Origin: CAYOSF01 sp964406605
GTDB taxonomy: Bacteria > Chloroflexota > Dehalococcoidia > DSTF01 > RBG-16-68-14
Direction of reading: 5' to 3'
Assembly (NCBI GenBank): GCA_964406605.1
Contig: CAYOSF010000005.1
Span: forward strand, 124,001 to 188,000
Length of the DNA stretch: 64,000 bases
The translations under genes and the position numbers were made by a program. The stretch's first letter is position 1; the number at the start of each line of letters is the position of its first letter. The notes beneath the pieces were generated by a model. That model saw nothing but the letters and a program-made list of their open reading frames with translations. It did no database searches and had not been told where the DNA came from. Shown in pieces: positions 42,049-49,357 of this stretch.

Positions 42049-42085
42049 CCCTCACCCCGCGGCTCCTCTCCCGCTTGCGGGAGAG
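42049..42085. repeat. Left-end repeat of DUF559 unit 1
   Basis: CCCTCACCCC (42049-42058) is followed by CTCTCCCGC-TT-GCGGGAGAG (42066-42085), a 9-bp hairpin. The same two elements recur at the right end of the unit. Confidence 0.6.
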
Positions 42086-42090
42086 CGAAG

Positions 42091-42540
42091 ATGACGCACG
42101 AGACGAGGAATCTGGAGGCGATGGACGGGGCATTTCACCTGCACACTCGGGGACGGCGTCGTGTGCGACATGCTGCGCGGGCGCTCCGCAAGGAGCCCAC
42201 GACGAGCGAGGCGCTGCTTTGGGAGGCACTCCGTGGTAGAAAGCTCGCAGGTAGGAAGTTCCGACGACAGCACCCAATCGGTCGGTTCGTCGTGGACTTC
42301 TACTGCCATGAGGAGCGCCTGGCAGTCGAAGTGGACGGTCCTGTCCATCGGTTCCAACGGGCGGGTGATCGTGAGCGCCAGATGCTGCTGGAGAAGAGCG
42401 GCGTGCGAGTGGTTCGGATCCGCGCAGGTGAGATAGAGAGGGACATACGGGGCGTGCTCAAGAGGATTGAAAAGGAGTTTGACCCTCACCCCCTGGCCCC
42501 TCTCCCGCGCGCGGGAGAGGGGAGACGGCAGTCGGGGTGA
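42091..42540 (+). CDS. DUF559 (Vsr-like PD-(D/E)XK) endonuclease-family protein, copy 1
   Basis: A 149-residue DUF559 protein with the very-short-patch-repair-like nuclease fold: ARALRKEPTTSEALLWEALRGRKLAGRKFRRQHPIG, then VVDFYCHEERLAVEVDGPVH with the Asp and the ExD pair of the catalytic site, and VVRIRAGEIERDI. The C-terminal tail DPHPLAPLPRAGEGRRQSG is translated from the flanking palindrome. The start may be the ATG at 42091, or at 42121 after GGAGGCG, which copy 2 also uses. It is about 90 percent identical to copy 2. Its role may be DNA cleavage linked to cassette movement. Confidence 0.88.
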   Translation: MTHETRNLEAMDGAFHLHTRGRRRVRHAARALRKEPTTSEALLWEALRGRKLAGRKFRRQHPIGRFVVDFYCHEERLAVEVDGPVHRFQRAGDRERQMLLEKSGVRVVRIRAGEIERDIRGVLKRIEKEFDPHPLAPLPRAGEGRRQSG

Positions 42541-42543
42541 GGG
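42483..42543. repeat. Right-end repeat of DUF559 unit 1
   Basis: CCCTCACCCC (42483-42492) and GGGGTGAGGG (42534-42543) are inverted outer arms; within them 42497-42522 is a perfect 26-bp palindrome centred on CGCGCG. The repeat overlaps the end of the DUF559 gene. Confidence 0.75.
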
Positions 42544-42664
42544 AGAGCGAGAAGAAGATCAAGGACTGGTACGAGAAGCTGCGCGGGAAGGAAAGACAGG
42601 GATAGGCGATATCACCTTCCGATCGGAAGGTGCACGGCAGGCGAAAGAGATCTGAGAAATCTGA

Positions 42665-42895
42665 ATGCCCGATGCAGGCAGGCGGTTGCGTGACCTTTCG
42701 CCTGAGCGCGTCATCAGAGCCTTCGAGCGGCTTGGTTATGAGGTGGCGCGCGTCCGGGGGAGCCACTACGTCCTGAAACATCCAGAACGCGCGACGATCA
42801 GCATTCCAAGGCATCGTGCTGTGAAGGTGGGCCTGCTATTGAGTAAGATAAAGGCAGCGGGCATCAAGACTGAAGACTTCGAGGAGCTGTTGTGA
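42665..42895 (+). CDS. hicA: HicA-type mRNA interferase toxin
   Basis: A 76-residue dsRBD-like HicA toxin. LSPERVIRAFERLGYEVARVRGSHYVLKHP contains the catalytic His in GSHYVLKHP, and ISIPRHRAVKVGLLLSKIKAAGI completes the fold. HicA cleaves mRNA and is neutralised by HicB. The hicB start overlaps the hicA stop (GTGA), the usual toxin-first order. The pair lies between the two DUF559 units. The N-terminal eight residues may not all be translated; the ATG at 42665 has a weak ribosome site. Confidence 0.9.
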   Translation: MPDAGRRLRDLSPERVIRAFERLGYEVARVRGSHYVLKHPERATISIPRHRAVKVGLLLSKIKAAGIKTEDFEELL

Positions 42896-43119
42896 CGCGA
42901 TCTATCGAGTACACCGTCATTGCCCACGAAGCAGAGGAGGGTGGGTATTGGACAGAGGTCCCAGGCCTGCCCGGCGCTGGCTCTCAAGGCGAGTCGCTGG
43001 AAGATGCGGTCGCGAACACCAAGGAGTCCATCGAACTCGTCATAGAAGTGATGCGCGGGCAGGGGCAGCAGATACCCGTTCCCAAGGATGTCGTCGTCAA
43101 GGTGACTGTGGCCGCCTGA
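42892..43119 (+). CDS. hicB: HicB-type antitoxin
   Basis: A 75-residue HicB with the partial RNase H fold: EYTVIAHEAEEGGYWTEVPGLPGAGSQGESLEDAVANTKESIELVI. It lacks a C-terminal DNA-binding helix-turn-helix or ribbon-helix-helix domain, so its autoregulation must rely on other features or is missing. The start is GTG at 42892, overlapping the hicA stop and ensuring coupled synthesis. The length is typical of short HicB forms. Confidence 0.9.
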   Translation: MTRSIEYTVIAHEAEEGGYWTEVPGLPGAGSQGESLEDAVANTKESIELVIEVMRGQGQQIPVPKDVVVKVTVAA

Positions 43120-43310
43120 CACCTCCGTACCGCCTGGCCGGCGGACAATCTTGCCAGCGCGGCAGCCCGGGCTCTGGGAAGAAGATCAAGGATTGGTACG
43201 AGAGGGTGAAGGCAAAGAAGGGGTAGAGCTGCACCCTCACGCTCCAGGATCTCTCGCCATCTGATGCTCGGAGAGGGGATCTGGCGCACGGCACGAGGAA
43301 TCTGGAGGCG

Positions 43311-43730
43311 ATGGACGAGGCGTTGAGCGTGCACCCTCACGCACGGCGTCGTGTGCGACATGCTGCGCGAGTGCTCCGCAAGGAGCCCACGACGAGCGAG
43401 GCGCTGCTTTGGGAGGCACTTCGAGGCCGTAGGCTCGCGGGGAGGAAGTTCCGGCGGCAGCACCCAATCGGTGGGTTGATCGCGGACTTCTACTGTCATG
43501 GGGAGCGGCTGGTAGTAGAAGTGGACGGTCCTGTCCATCGATTCCAACGGGCGGCTGATCGTGAGCGTCAGATGCTGCTGGAGAAGAGCGGCGTGCGAGT
43601 GGTTCGGATCCGCGCAGGTGAGATAGAGAGGGACATACGGGGCGTGCTCAAGAGGATTGAAAAGGAGTTTGACCCTCACCCCCTGGCCCCTCTCCCGCGC
43701 GCGGGAGAGGGGAGACGGCAGTCGGGGTGA
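43311..43730 (+). CDS. DUF559 (Vsr-like PD-(D/E)XK) endonuclease-family protein, copy 2
   Basis: A 139-residue DUF559 protein, nearly identical to copy 1 from RRRVRHAAR to the end, with all catalytic-site residues kept (DFYCHGERLVVEVDGPVH). The codon matching the copy-1 start is CTG here (43281), so translation most likely begins at the ATG at 43311 after CTGGAGGCG. The C-terminal tail again comes from the palindrome at 43687-43712. The close identity of the two copies points to recent duplication or gene conversion. Confidence 0.86.
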   Translation: MDEALSVHPHARRRVRHAARVLRKEPTTSEALLWEALRGRRLAGRKFRRQHPIGGLIADFYCHGERLVVEVDGPVHRFQRAADRERQMLLEKSGVRVVRIRAGEIERDIRGVLKRIEKEFDPHPLAPLPRAGEGRRQSG

Positions 43731-43733
43731 GGG
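43673..43733. repeat. Right-end repeat of DUF559 unit 2
   Basis: Identical to the repeat at 42483-42543: outer arms at 43673-43682 and 43724-43733, inner perfect palindrome 43687-43712. The corresponding left end (about 43233-43275) is degraded. Confidence 0.75.
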
Positions 43734-43787
43734 AGAGCGAGAAGAAGATCAAGGACTGGTACGAGAAGCTGCGGGGGAAGCTGTAGA

Positions 43788-43805
43788 GGCGATTCGCGAA
43801 TCGCC
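43788..43805. repeat. Perfect palindrome
   Basis: GGCGATTCGCGAATCGCC, an 18-bp perfect palindrome directly after the last rarA-tail copy. It shares GGCGATTC with the one at 44428-44448. Confidence 0.55.
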
Positions 43806-43860
43806 CGGCGCGCTGGCGAGCCGTGAGGAGAACAAGGCCGAGTCCTAGAAGGAGCCGCAC

Positions 43861-44391
43861 ATGCCAGACACACCGCCGCCTCTCACCATCGCTCATGCCG
43901 CCGCGCTTCTCCGCTCGATGGTGCAGACGCTCCGATCCGAGATGGAGGCAGCCGGGGACGATGTCCTGCGCTGGCGTCCCGCGCCGGACGAATGGTGCAT
44001 CAACGAGGTCGTCGGTCACCTGATCGAGGCCGAGCGGCGCGGCTTCGGTGGGCGCATTCAGCGCATCATCGAGGAGCCCGGGCGCACACTCATCACCTGG
44101 GATCAGCCGGCGGTCGCCAAGGAGCGAGGTGACTGCGAGAAGGACGGCCTGGATCTGCTGCGCGAGTTCGAGACGCTGCGCGAGGAGAGCGCGCGCATGC
44201 TGGAAGGGTTGAGTCCCGATCAGCTCGAGCTATCGGGCGAGCACCCGATGGTGGGCACGCTCCGCGCGCGGGACGTCATGCACGAGTGGGTCCACCACGA
44301 CCGCGAGCACCTGAAGCAGATCCTGACCAACGTTCAGGCCTACGTGTGGCCGCACCTGGGCAACTGCCAGCGCTTCTCAGAGTTCGACTAA
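43861..44391 (+). CDS. DinB-family protein
   Basis: A 176-residue four-helix-bundle protein of the DinB/YfiT-like metal-binding superfamily. RPAPDEWCINEVVGHLIEAERRGFGGRI contains the first conserved His, and VMHEWVHHDREHLKQIL the second and third, forming the metal site. Members are thiol transferases or hydrolases of uncertain substrate. The start ATG has an AAGGAG site. The gene follows the cassette array after a palindrome and is probably ancestral to this place. Confidence 0.86.
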   Translation: MPDTPPPLTIAHAAALLRSMVQTLRSEMEAAGDDVLRWRPAPDEWCINEVVGHLIEAERRGFGGRIQRIIEEPGRTLITWDQPAVAKERGDCEKDGLDLLREFETLREESARMLEGLSPDQLELSGEHPMVGTLRARDVMHEWVHHDREHLKQILTNVQAYVWPHLGNCQRFSEFD

Positions 44392-44427
44392 CTTCGCGCG
44401 ATTTGTGGTGTCGGCCCGGAACGCCGA

Positions 44428-44448
44428 GGGCGATTCACCGAATCGCCC
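44428..44448. repeat. Palindrome between convergent genes
   Basis: GGGCGATTC-ACC-GAATCGCCC, a 9-bp stem with a 3-base loop, followed by CCTACGG. It may act as a terminator and matches the other short palindromes in design. Confidence 0.5.
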
Positions 44449-44466
44449 CTACGGCCCGCTTCTTGC

Positions 44467-45312
44467 CTAGCTGTACCTCTTCAGGTGGGCCGCGATCGGC
44501 CCGGCGATCTCGTCGAGCGCCTCCTGGGCGATCCAGTGCCCGCAATCCAGCTCCAGTAGCTGGTACGGCCCGGTCATGTACTGCCGGCAGGCCACGGTCG
44601 CATCTCGCCCTATCGCCATGTCGTTGCGGCCCCAGATGTGGAGGGTGGGCGTTGCGACGGCCTTCCAGTCGCGGTCGGCGCCGCGCTCGGGCTGGATGCC
44701 CAAGGTCCCGCGGTACCAGTTGAGCGCGGCGGTGAGCGCTCCCTCCTTCGAGAGCACGGCGATGTACTCCTCGATCTCCTCCGGCGAGTGGGTGTCCTTG
44801 TAGAGGTCTCGCAGCGCCCGGTAGTCGTTGGCGGACAGGGCCTCCTCCGCCGTGCCGACCTGCTGGAAGAACAGAATGTAGCGGCTCCTCTGCTGCTGGT
44901 CCGCATTCTCGCGGATCGCCGTGCCAAACGCCTTGATGTGGGGTACGGCCATCGGTATCCAGCTCAGCACCCGCTCCGGGTCCACGTCGACCGCCGCCCA
45001 GCCAGCCGCCGCGCCCCAGTCGTGGCCGATGAGGTGCGCGCGCTGCCAGCCCATCGCGTCCATCAGTCCAAAGACGTCGCCCGCGAAGCGGTCGTAGGTG
45101 TACTCGCTCGCCTCTGCGGGGCGCGCGCCGGGGCTGTAGCCGCGCTGGTCCGGGGCGAGGCAGTGGAAGCTCTCCTCCGCCAGCCGCTCCATCAGCGGCA
45201 CCCACATCCGCGACGTCTCCGGGAAGCCGTGCAGCAGGAGCACCGGGGCCCCTTCCCCGTGCTCGCGTGCCCGGAACGTCAGTCCGTTGGCATCCAGCTC
45301 TCTGATTCGCAT
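44467..45312 (-). CDS. Alpha/beta hydrolase, epoxide hydrolase type
   Basis: A 281-residue alpha/beta hydrolase. LLLHGFPETSRMWVPLMERL includes the HGFPE motif, APDQRGYSPGARP the next loop, and LIGHDWGAAAGWAA the elbow with an Asp nucleophile, as in soluble epoxide hydrolases. The acid is likely in IWGRNDMAIG and the His in LDCGHWIAQEALD. The start ATG at 45312 has GAAGGAGG about 12 bases upstream; longer in-frame readings lack similarity. It is transcribed toward the DinB gene. Confidence 0.86.
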   Translation of the reverse strand: MRIRELDANGLTFRAREHGEGAPVLLLHGFPETSRMWVPLMERLAEESFHCLAPDQRGYSPGARPAEASEYTYDRFAGDVFGLMDAMGWQRAHLIGHDWGAAAGWAAVDVDPERVLSWIPMAVPHIKAFGTAIRENADQQQRSRYILFFQQVGTAEEALSANDYRALRDLYKDTHSPEEIEEYIAVLSKEGALTAALNWYRGTLGIQPERGADRDWKAVATPTLHIWGRNDMAIGRDATVACRQYMTGPYQLLELDCGHWIAQEALDEIAGPIAAHLKRYS

Positions 45313-45452
45313 GGCGGGGATCTGCCTCCTTCTCCCGCGGGGCCGGGCGGCCCGCCGACGGAGTGGCGTCATCGTAGCATGTGGCCCCGCCGGCGAAAAG
45401 ACGGCCGGTGCGGGCGATGCTTGCCGGTGCTGGCCCCATATCCGGGCCCTGG

Positions 45453-45458
45453 TAGAAT
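45453..45458 (+). promoter_or_regulatory. -10 box (TAGAAT) of the ABC exporter pair
   Basis: TAGAAT lies about 40 bases upstream of the GTG at 45497, whose GGAGG site is at 45486-45490. Confidence 0.4.
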
Positions 45459-45496
45459 GTCGAGAAGCCCGCTCTAGCGCACCCTGGAGGTGCACC

Positions 45497-46612
45497 GTGT
45501 CGTTCATCCTTCTCATCCTCAGCAACCTGTTCCGCCAGAAGATCCGCACCGGTCTCACGGTGCTGGGCATCAGCATCGGCATCACCACGGTCGTTGCCCT
45601 GGGCGTCATGACCAACGGCGCCCGGAAGACGGCCGCCCAGATCATGACGGTGGGAGGGTCGGACTTCTCGATAGGAAGGCAGGGCAGCGCCGACCTCACC
45701 TTGAGCACCCTCACCGAGCTGGATCTGGAGAACGTCCAACGGTACGAAGAGATCGAGCATGCCTCCGGCGTCCTCCTGGCCTTTTCCAACGTGGGATCCA
45801 ATCCATACTTTCTCCAGGCTGGCATCGACGCCGCCGATCTGGAGTACTTCGATACGCCGCTGGTCGACGGCGGCCGCCTCACACCGGGCGCCACGCACGA
45901 GATCATGCTAGGCAGAGAGGCGGCCGATCAACTCGATGCGCGCGTCGGCGACACGGTGGAGGTCCGGGACAGATCGCTCACCGTCGTCGGCATCTACCGC
46001 ACGGACACCATCTGGCTGGATGCCGGCGGCATTCTGCCCATCTCCACGCTGTGGGAACTGGAGAAGAAAGAGGGGCTCTACAGTCTGGTGTACGTCCGGG
46101 TCAGGCCGGGCACCGATATCGATGCGCTCGGGGCCCGCATTGAGGACGAACATGCGGACCTGGCCGCGCTCGTGGATATCGAAGACTTCAACGAGGTCGA
46201 CCAGGGACTCAAGATCATGGACGCGGCGAACCTTGGGATCACGATCCTGGCTGTGTTCATCGGCGGCATCGCGGTCATGAACACGATGGCGATGGCCGTC
46301 TTCGAGCGGACACGGGAGTTTGGCATTCTCCGGGCGCTGGGCTGGCGAACGCGGCGCATCCTGCAGATGGTGCTGGGAGAGTCGCTCCTGCTCTGCCTGA
46401 TCGCCTCGATCTTCGGGTCCATTCTCGCAATCGTGCTGACCCGCCTCATCGTGTTCTTGCCGACCATCCGCAACTTCATTCTGCCCGAGTACACGCTCGA
46501 CGTGTTCCTGCGCGGCCTTGCCGTCGGCGTCGGCGTCGCCATCCTGGGCGCGATCTACCCGGCGTACCGGGCCGCCAGCTTCTCGCCGGCACAGGCGATC
46601 CGCTATGAGTGA
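45497..46612 (+). CDS. ABC transporter permease, MacB/FtsX type
   Basis: A 371-residue permease with one N-terminal membrane helix (LTVLGISIGITTVVALGVM), a large extracytoplasmic MacB-PCD domain (about 45-240), and three C-terminal helices including ILAVFIGGIAVMNTMAMAVFERTREFGILRALGW, the FtsX signature. Such proteins export or remodel lipoproteins, peptides or drugs by a mechanotransmission cycle. The start is GTG at 45497. The ATPase gene overlaps its end by 8 bases, so the two form one exporter. Confidence 0.92.
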   Translation: MSFILLILSNLFRQKIRTGLTVLGISIGITTVVALGVMTNGARKTAAQIMTVGGSDFSIGRQGSADLTLSTLTELDLENVQRYEEIEHASGVLLAFSNVGSNPYFLQAGIDAADLEYFDTPLVDGGRLTPGATHEIMLGREAADQLDARVGDTVEVRDRSLTVVGIYRTDTIWLDAGGILPISTLWELEKKEGLYSLVYVRVRPGTDIDALGARIEDEHADLAALVDIEDFNEVDQGLKIMDAANLGITILAVFIGGIAVMNTMAMAVFERTREFGILRALGWRTRRILQMVLGESLLLCLIASIFGSILAIVLTRLIVFLPTIRNFILPEYTLDVFLRGLAVGVGVAILGAIYPAYRAASFSPAQAIRYE

Positions 46613-47285
46613 GGCCCGGGACATCGCCATCGACGTTCGGAACGTCGTGAAGACGTTCGACGAGGGCCGCACCCGCGCGCTGGCCGGCGCCAGCCTCCAG
46701 GTGCTACAGGGCGAGTTCGCGGCCATCACGGGACCGTCCGGCTGCGGCAAGTCGACGCTGCTCCACCTCATCGCCGCCCTGGAGAAGCCCGATTCGGGCG
46801 AGATCGTCGTCAACGGCGAAGAGATCACCCGCATGCGGGACCTGAGCCGCTATCGCGCCCGGACTATCGGCCTCGTCTTCCAACTGCACAATCTGCTGCC
46901 GAACCTTACCGCCGCCGAGAACGTCCATGTGCCGATGTACGAGACGGGCCTGTCCGCCGGGAAGCGCCGGTCAAGAGCACTGGAGTTGCTGTCGCTGGTG
47001 GGCCTGGCCGGGAAGGAGAAGAAGCGCCCGGCGCAGCTCTCCGGCGGCGAGCGCCAGCGCGTGGCTATCGCCCGCGCTCTGGGCAACGAACCGCCGGTCA
47101 TCCTGGCCGACGAGCCGACCGGGAACCTGGATTCGAAGGCCGGGCTGCGCGTCCTTGAGGTCCTACGAGAGATCCAGCGCGAGCGCGGCGTGACCCTGCT
47201 GATGGTGACGCACGACCCGGCGATCGCCGCGGGCGCCGACCGGATCGTGTACATGCTGGACGGGCGCATCGAGGACCGGGCGTGA
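46605..47285 (+). CDS. ABC transporter ATP-binding protein, MacB/LolD type
   Basis: A 226-residue ATPase. Walker A is GPSGCGKST, the Q-loop follows in LVFQLHNLLPNLTAAENV, the signature is LSGGERQRVAIARAL, and Walker B VILADEPTGNLDSKAG is followed by the H-loop TLLMVTHDPAI. This set is standard for the LolD/MacB class that pairs with FtsX-type permeases. The ATG at 46605 lies inside the end of the permease gene. ssrA begins 28 bases after the stop with its own promoter. Confidence 0.95.
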   Translation: MSEARDIAIDVRNVVKTFDEGRTRALAGASLQVLQGEFAAITGPSGCGKSTLLHLIAALEKPDSGEIVVNGEEITRMRDLSRYRARTIGLVFQLHNLLPNLTAAENVHVPMYETGLSAGKRRSRALELLSLVGLAGKEKKRPAQLSGGERQRVAIARALGNEPPVILADEPTGNLDSKAGLRVLEVLREIQRERGVTLLMVTHDPAIAAGADRIVYMLDGRIEDRA

Positions 47286-47296
47286 GGCGGGAATGG

Positions 47297-47302
47297 TATA
47301 AT
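47297..47302 (+). promoter_or_regulatory. -10 box (TATAAT) of ssrA
   Basis: Consensus TATAAT ends 11 bases before the mature tmRNA 5' end at 47314. The -35 region is not clearly recognisable. Confidence 0.7.
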
Positions 47303-47313
47303 GCATGGTAGCT

Positions 47314-47666
47314 GGGGACGAAAGGGTTCGACAGGGAAGCGTGAACCCGAGGTGCAGGCCGAGGTGCCGCTCCCTCGCTAAACTTGCGGCAACTAAACAA
47401 CCGGCGAAACTGAATTCGCCCTCGCCGCGTAACTAGCGCGGTGACGTCGCCCACAAGCCTCCCCCCGGCGGGCAGTGGTGCGGCGCCGATCAGTCGGGGT
47501 GCGGTGGCCTGACGCCGATACCGGTCACCAAAGATCCATCGGCTGAGTCCGGTGAAGCCGGGCCGGTGACGACCCGCCGGACGAGAATCAACCGCCGGAA
47601 ACGCCTGTAGGACCTCGGGCCGGCCCTTCTCTGGACGGGGAGTTCGATTCTCCCCCGTCTCCACCA
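47314..47666 (+). ncRNA. ssrA: Transfer-messenger RNA
   Basis: A 353-base tmRNA that rescues stalled ribosomes. The 5' GGGGACG pairs with 3' CGTCTCC (one G-U), followed by discriminator A and encoded CCA (47664-47666). The 5' segment AAAGGGTTCGACAGG and the 3' T-arm GGGAGTTCGATTCTCCC are the tRNA-like parts. The tag frame reads GGC GAA ACT GAA TTC GCC CTC GCC GCG TAA (47403-47432), peptide GETEFALAA, ending in the usual ALAA. A Gly resume codon is known in Dehalococcoides. Upstream in-frame TAA (47394-47396) confirms the start cannot lie farther 5'. Confidence 0.95.
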
Positions 47667-48008
47667 GTTCAGGATGCCAGGCCGCCTGCGGCTCTCCTCC
47701 ACCGGGAGGCATGGGCCGCGAGCGGCCTGTCGACGTGGGTGGCGGTGTTCGTGGGGGCAGGCCGAACGCATACTGGGTTCCTGTAGATCGCCCCGCAAAA
47801 CGAAGGATCTGGACCACGGCCGTCGACGCGTCGGGGCGGGACGCCGGCGTAAAGAGTGGCTTTGTCCTCGATCGGGTCCGGTGCTAGGGGCCCATGGGGC
47901 GCTCCGGGCACATCCCAGTCCATGCCCGGAGGATTCCCGGTCAAAGTCTCCTGCGCATGACCGATACTAGACATGCGAACAACACTCGATAGGAGCACAG
48001 ACTTCGCC
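47667..48008. other. Gene-poor region after ssrA
   Basis: These 342 bases contain no convincing gene, repeat of the tmRNA 3' end, or integrase. GATAGGAGC at about 47989 may be the ribosome site of the next gene. Confidence 0.4.
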
Positions 48009-49121
48009 ATGGACCCCATCGCCCCAGCCCTGGCAGCCGCACTCGGCCATCTACACCGTTCTCCCGGCCGCGACGACGGTTGGGTTGCGCATGTCCTGCG
48101 GGCACTGGAATCCGGCCGTCCCGTCGACTACGATCGACTCCGCCGGCGGCTTGGCCTCGCCCGCTCCATCGCCGGCCTGGTCCCGCTGCCCGATAATGAG
48201 CGGGCGACCCTGGCCATTGGGATCTTCTTCCACGATCTCACTTGCGAAGAGCAGGAGGAAGAGCCGGGCAAGAATGCTCAGTCCTGGGCCGCATATCTGA
48301 CCAAGCATGAGGGCTGGCTTGCCCCGTGTATGGCGCTCGCCAAGGAGATTGACTCACCCGATTGGGAGAGCTGTCCGAGCATGATGGTGGCGGTAGCGAG
48401 GATAGCCGCCAGGATCGATACGGAAGCGTCCAGCCCGCATTCCCGTCCGCTGCAGACCATCCAATCGCTAACTTCCGATACCTCCGGCCAGTTCGCCCAG
48501 AAGCTGGTCGAGATCCTCTGGTCAGAGGACGGCCAGCGGCTGTGTCAGGTCCACTTCGATCGGCGCGGCGGGCACTACGAATTGGATCCCGCAGAGCTTG
48601 GAGGCAGCCTGAAGATCTTGAGGGAAAGCAGCCCGCCCGCAAAGCCCGATGCACCCGACGGTTCGCAGGAGTCGTCCGGTTCGGACGACGGTGCCGATCA
48701 TCCGGGTGACTCAGCGCCCGACTCTCAACCGAGCGCAGGAGCCGCACCCGCCGGCGGCTTCGAGCAACGTCGCCGAGCGCTCAGGTCGAGATCAGGCTGG
48801 GGAGAGCAAGCGGGCGGCACGACCGCGGCAAGTGGTGAGCAGCAGGCCCCGGAACCCTCTGAGACGCGAGAGGAGACGATCATGGCGACTCAAGACATAA
48901 CAGGTTCGCCCTTAACACAACGCGATGATGGGCACCTGGTGCAAAGACTTGGAGAGCTTCGGGAGAAGTTGGCTCAGATCCAGATGGCCGCGGCCGAGGG
49001 GCAGGCGATTCTGGAATCCCTGGCTCCGCAGCTCGAGGAGGTTTCCTCCTGGATGGCAGACTTGGAAACCGTGATCGAGCGATGGAAGAGCCAACACGAG
49101 TCCACAGAGGCGGCGGCCTGA
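48009..49121 (+). CDS. Unknown protein with possible degenerate HD domain and C-terminal coiled coil
   Basis: A 370-residue protein not recognised as a family. The N-terminal half is helical and contains LARSIAGL...ERATLAIGIFFHDLTCEE, similar to the His-Asp region of HD-type phosphohydrolases but without the remaining metal ligands. A Ser/Pro/Gly/Asp-rich disordered linker (about 205-290) follows. The last 79 residues are a predicted coiled coil (LGELREKLAQIQMAAAEGQAI...). An in-frame ATG at 48882 with GAGGAG could make this part separately. A segment of the gene (48599-48662) is repeated in inverted form at 49294-49357. Confidence 0.6.
   Translation: MDPIAPALAAALGHLHRSPGRDDGWVAHVLRALESGRPVDYDRLRRRLGLARSIAGLVPLPDNERATLAIGIFFHDLTCEEQEEEPGKNAQSWAAYLTKHEGWLAPCMALAKEIDSPDWESCPSMMVAVARIAARIDTEASSPHSRPLQTIQSLTSDTSGQFAQKLVEILWSEDGQRLCQVHFDRRGGHYELDPAELGGSLKILRESSPPAKPDAPDGSQESSGSDDGADHPGDSAPDSQPSAGAAPAGGFEQRRRALRSRSGWGEQAGGTTAASGEQQAPEPSETREETIMATQDITGSPLTQRDDGHLVQRLGELREKLAQIQMAAAEGQAILESLAPQLEEVSSWMADLETVIERWKSQHESTEAAA
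48599..48662 (+). repeat. Inverted repeat, left copy
   Basis: About 64 bases encoding GGSLKILRESSPPAKPDAP inside the unknown gene. The reverse complement of 49294-49357 aligns over the whole length with roughly three quarters identity. Confidence 0.6.
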
Positions 49122-49293
49122 ATCGCGACGGATCACGATAGGACCGGGCGCCCTGCTCGGTCCAACGTATGTCACCTGGGGCGACCGCAGCGACACTCCA
49201 CTGCGCGGTTTCGCACGGAATTCTTGATATCCCAGGTTCTATCGGCCACACGATGATGAGGTTGTGTGCTGTCCTGGGCGAGGACGAGGCAGG

Positions 49294-49357
49294 CCGGAAG
49301 GCGCATCAGCCTCTGTAGGCGGGCTGCTTTCCCACAAGATCTTCAGGGTGCCTCCAG
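49294..49357 (-). repeat. Inverted repeat, right copy
   Basis: On the minus strand it reads GGTLKILWESSPPTEADAP, a paralogous fragment of the 48009 gene product. It runs into the last codons of the polysaccharide deacetylase gene, so it probably marks an old rearrangement end. Confidence 0.6.

Larger units (their letters stand above)
41996..43786. mobile_element. Array of rarA 3'-end copies, DUF559 genes and hicAB
   Basis: The coding end of rarA (GAGAAGAAGATCAAGG...TACGAG, 41996-42022) recurs at 42549-42575, 43177-43202 and 43739-43765. The first and second copies bracket DUF559 gene 1; the third and fourth bracket DUF559 gene 2; hicAB lies between the two units. The third copy extends backward over about 90 bases of degraded rarA sequence. 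Each DUF559 gene is framed by a CCCTCACCCC-type palindrome. I infer a repeated cassette built on the rarA 3' end, by insertion or segmental duplication. Confidence 0.7.

Noticed and set aside
42049..43733. CRISPR array from the repeated palindromes and tails
   Set aside because: The repeats differ in length, are irregularly spaced and flank genes, with no unique spacers or cas genes.
44435..45898. 487-codon minus-strand frame
   Set aside because: It is another frame of the alpha/beta hydrolase gene at 44467-45312, with Arg/Gly/Pro-rich text and no motif.
47403..47432. Tag reading in the frame ATKQPAKLNSPSPRN
   Set aside because: It does not end in the ALAA-type signal that proteases need; the other frame does.
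47314..47666. tRNA gene at the CCA end
   Set aside because: The TTCGATT arm and CCA belong to the tmRNA tRNA-like domain; no anticodon arm is present.
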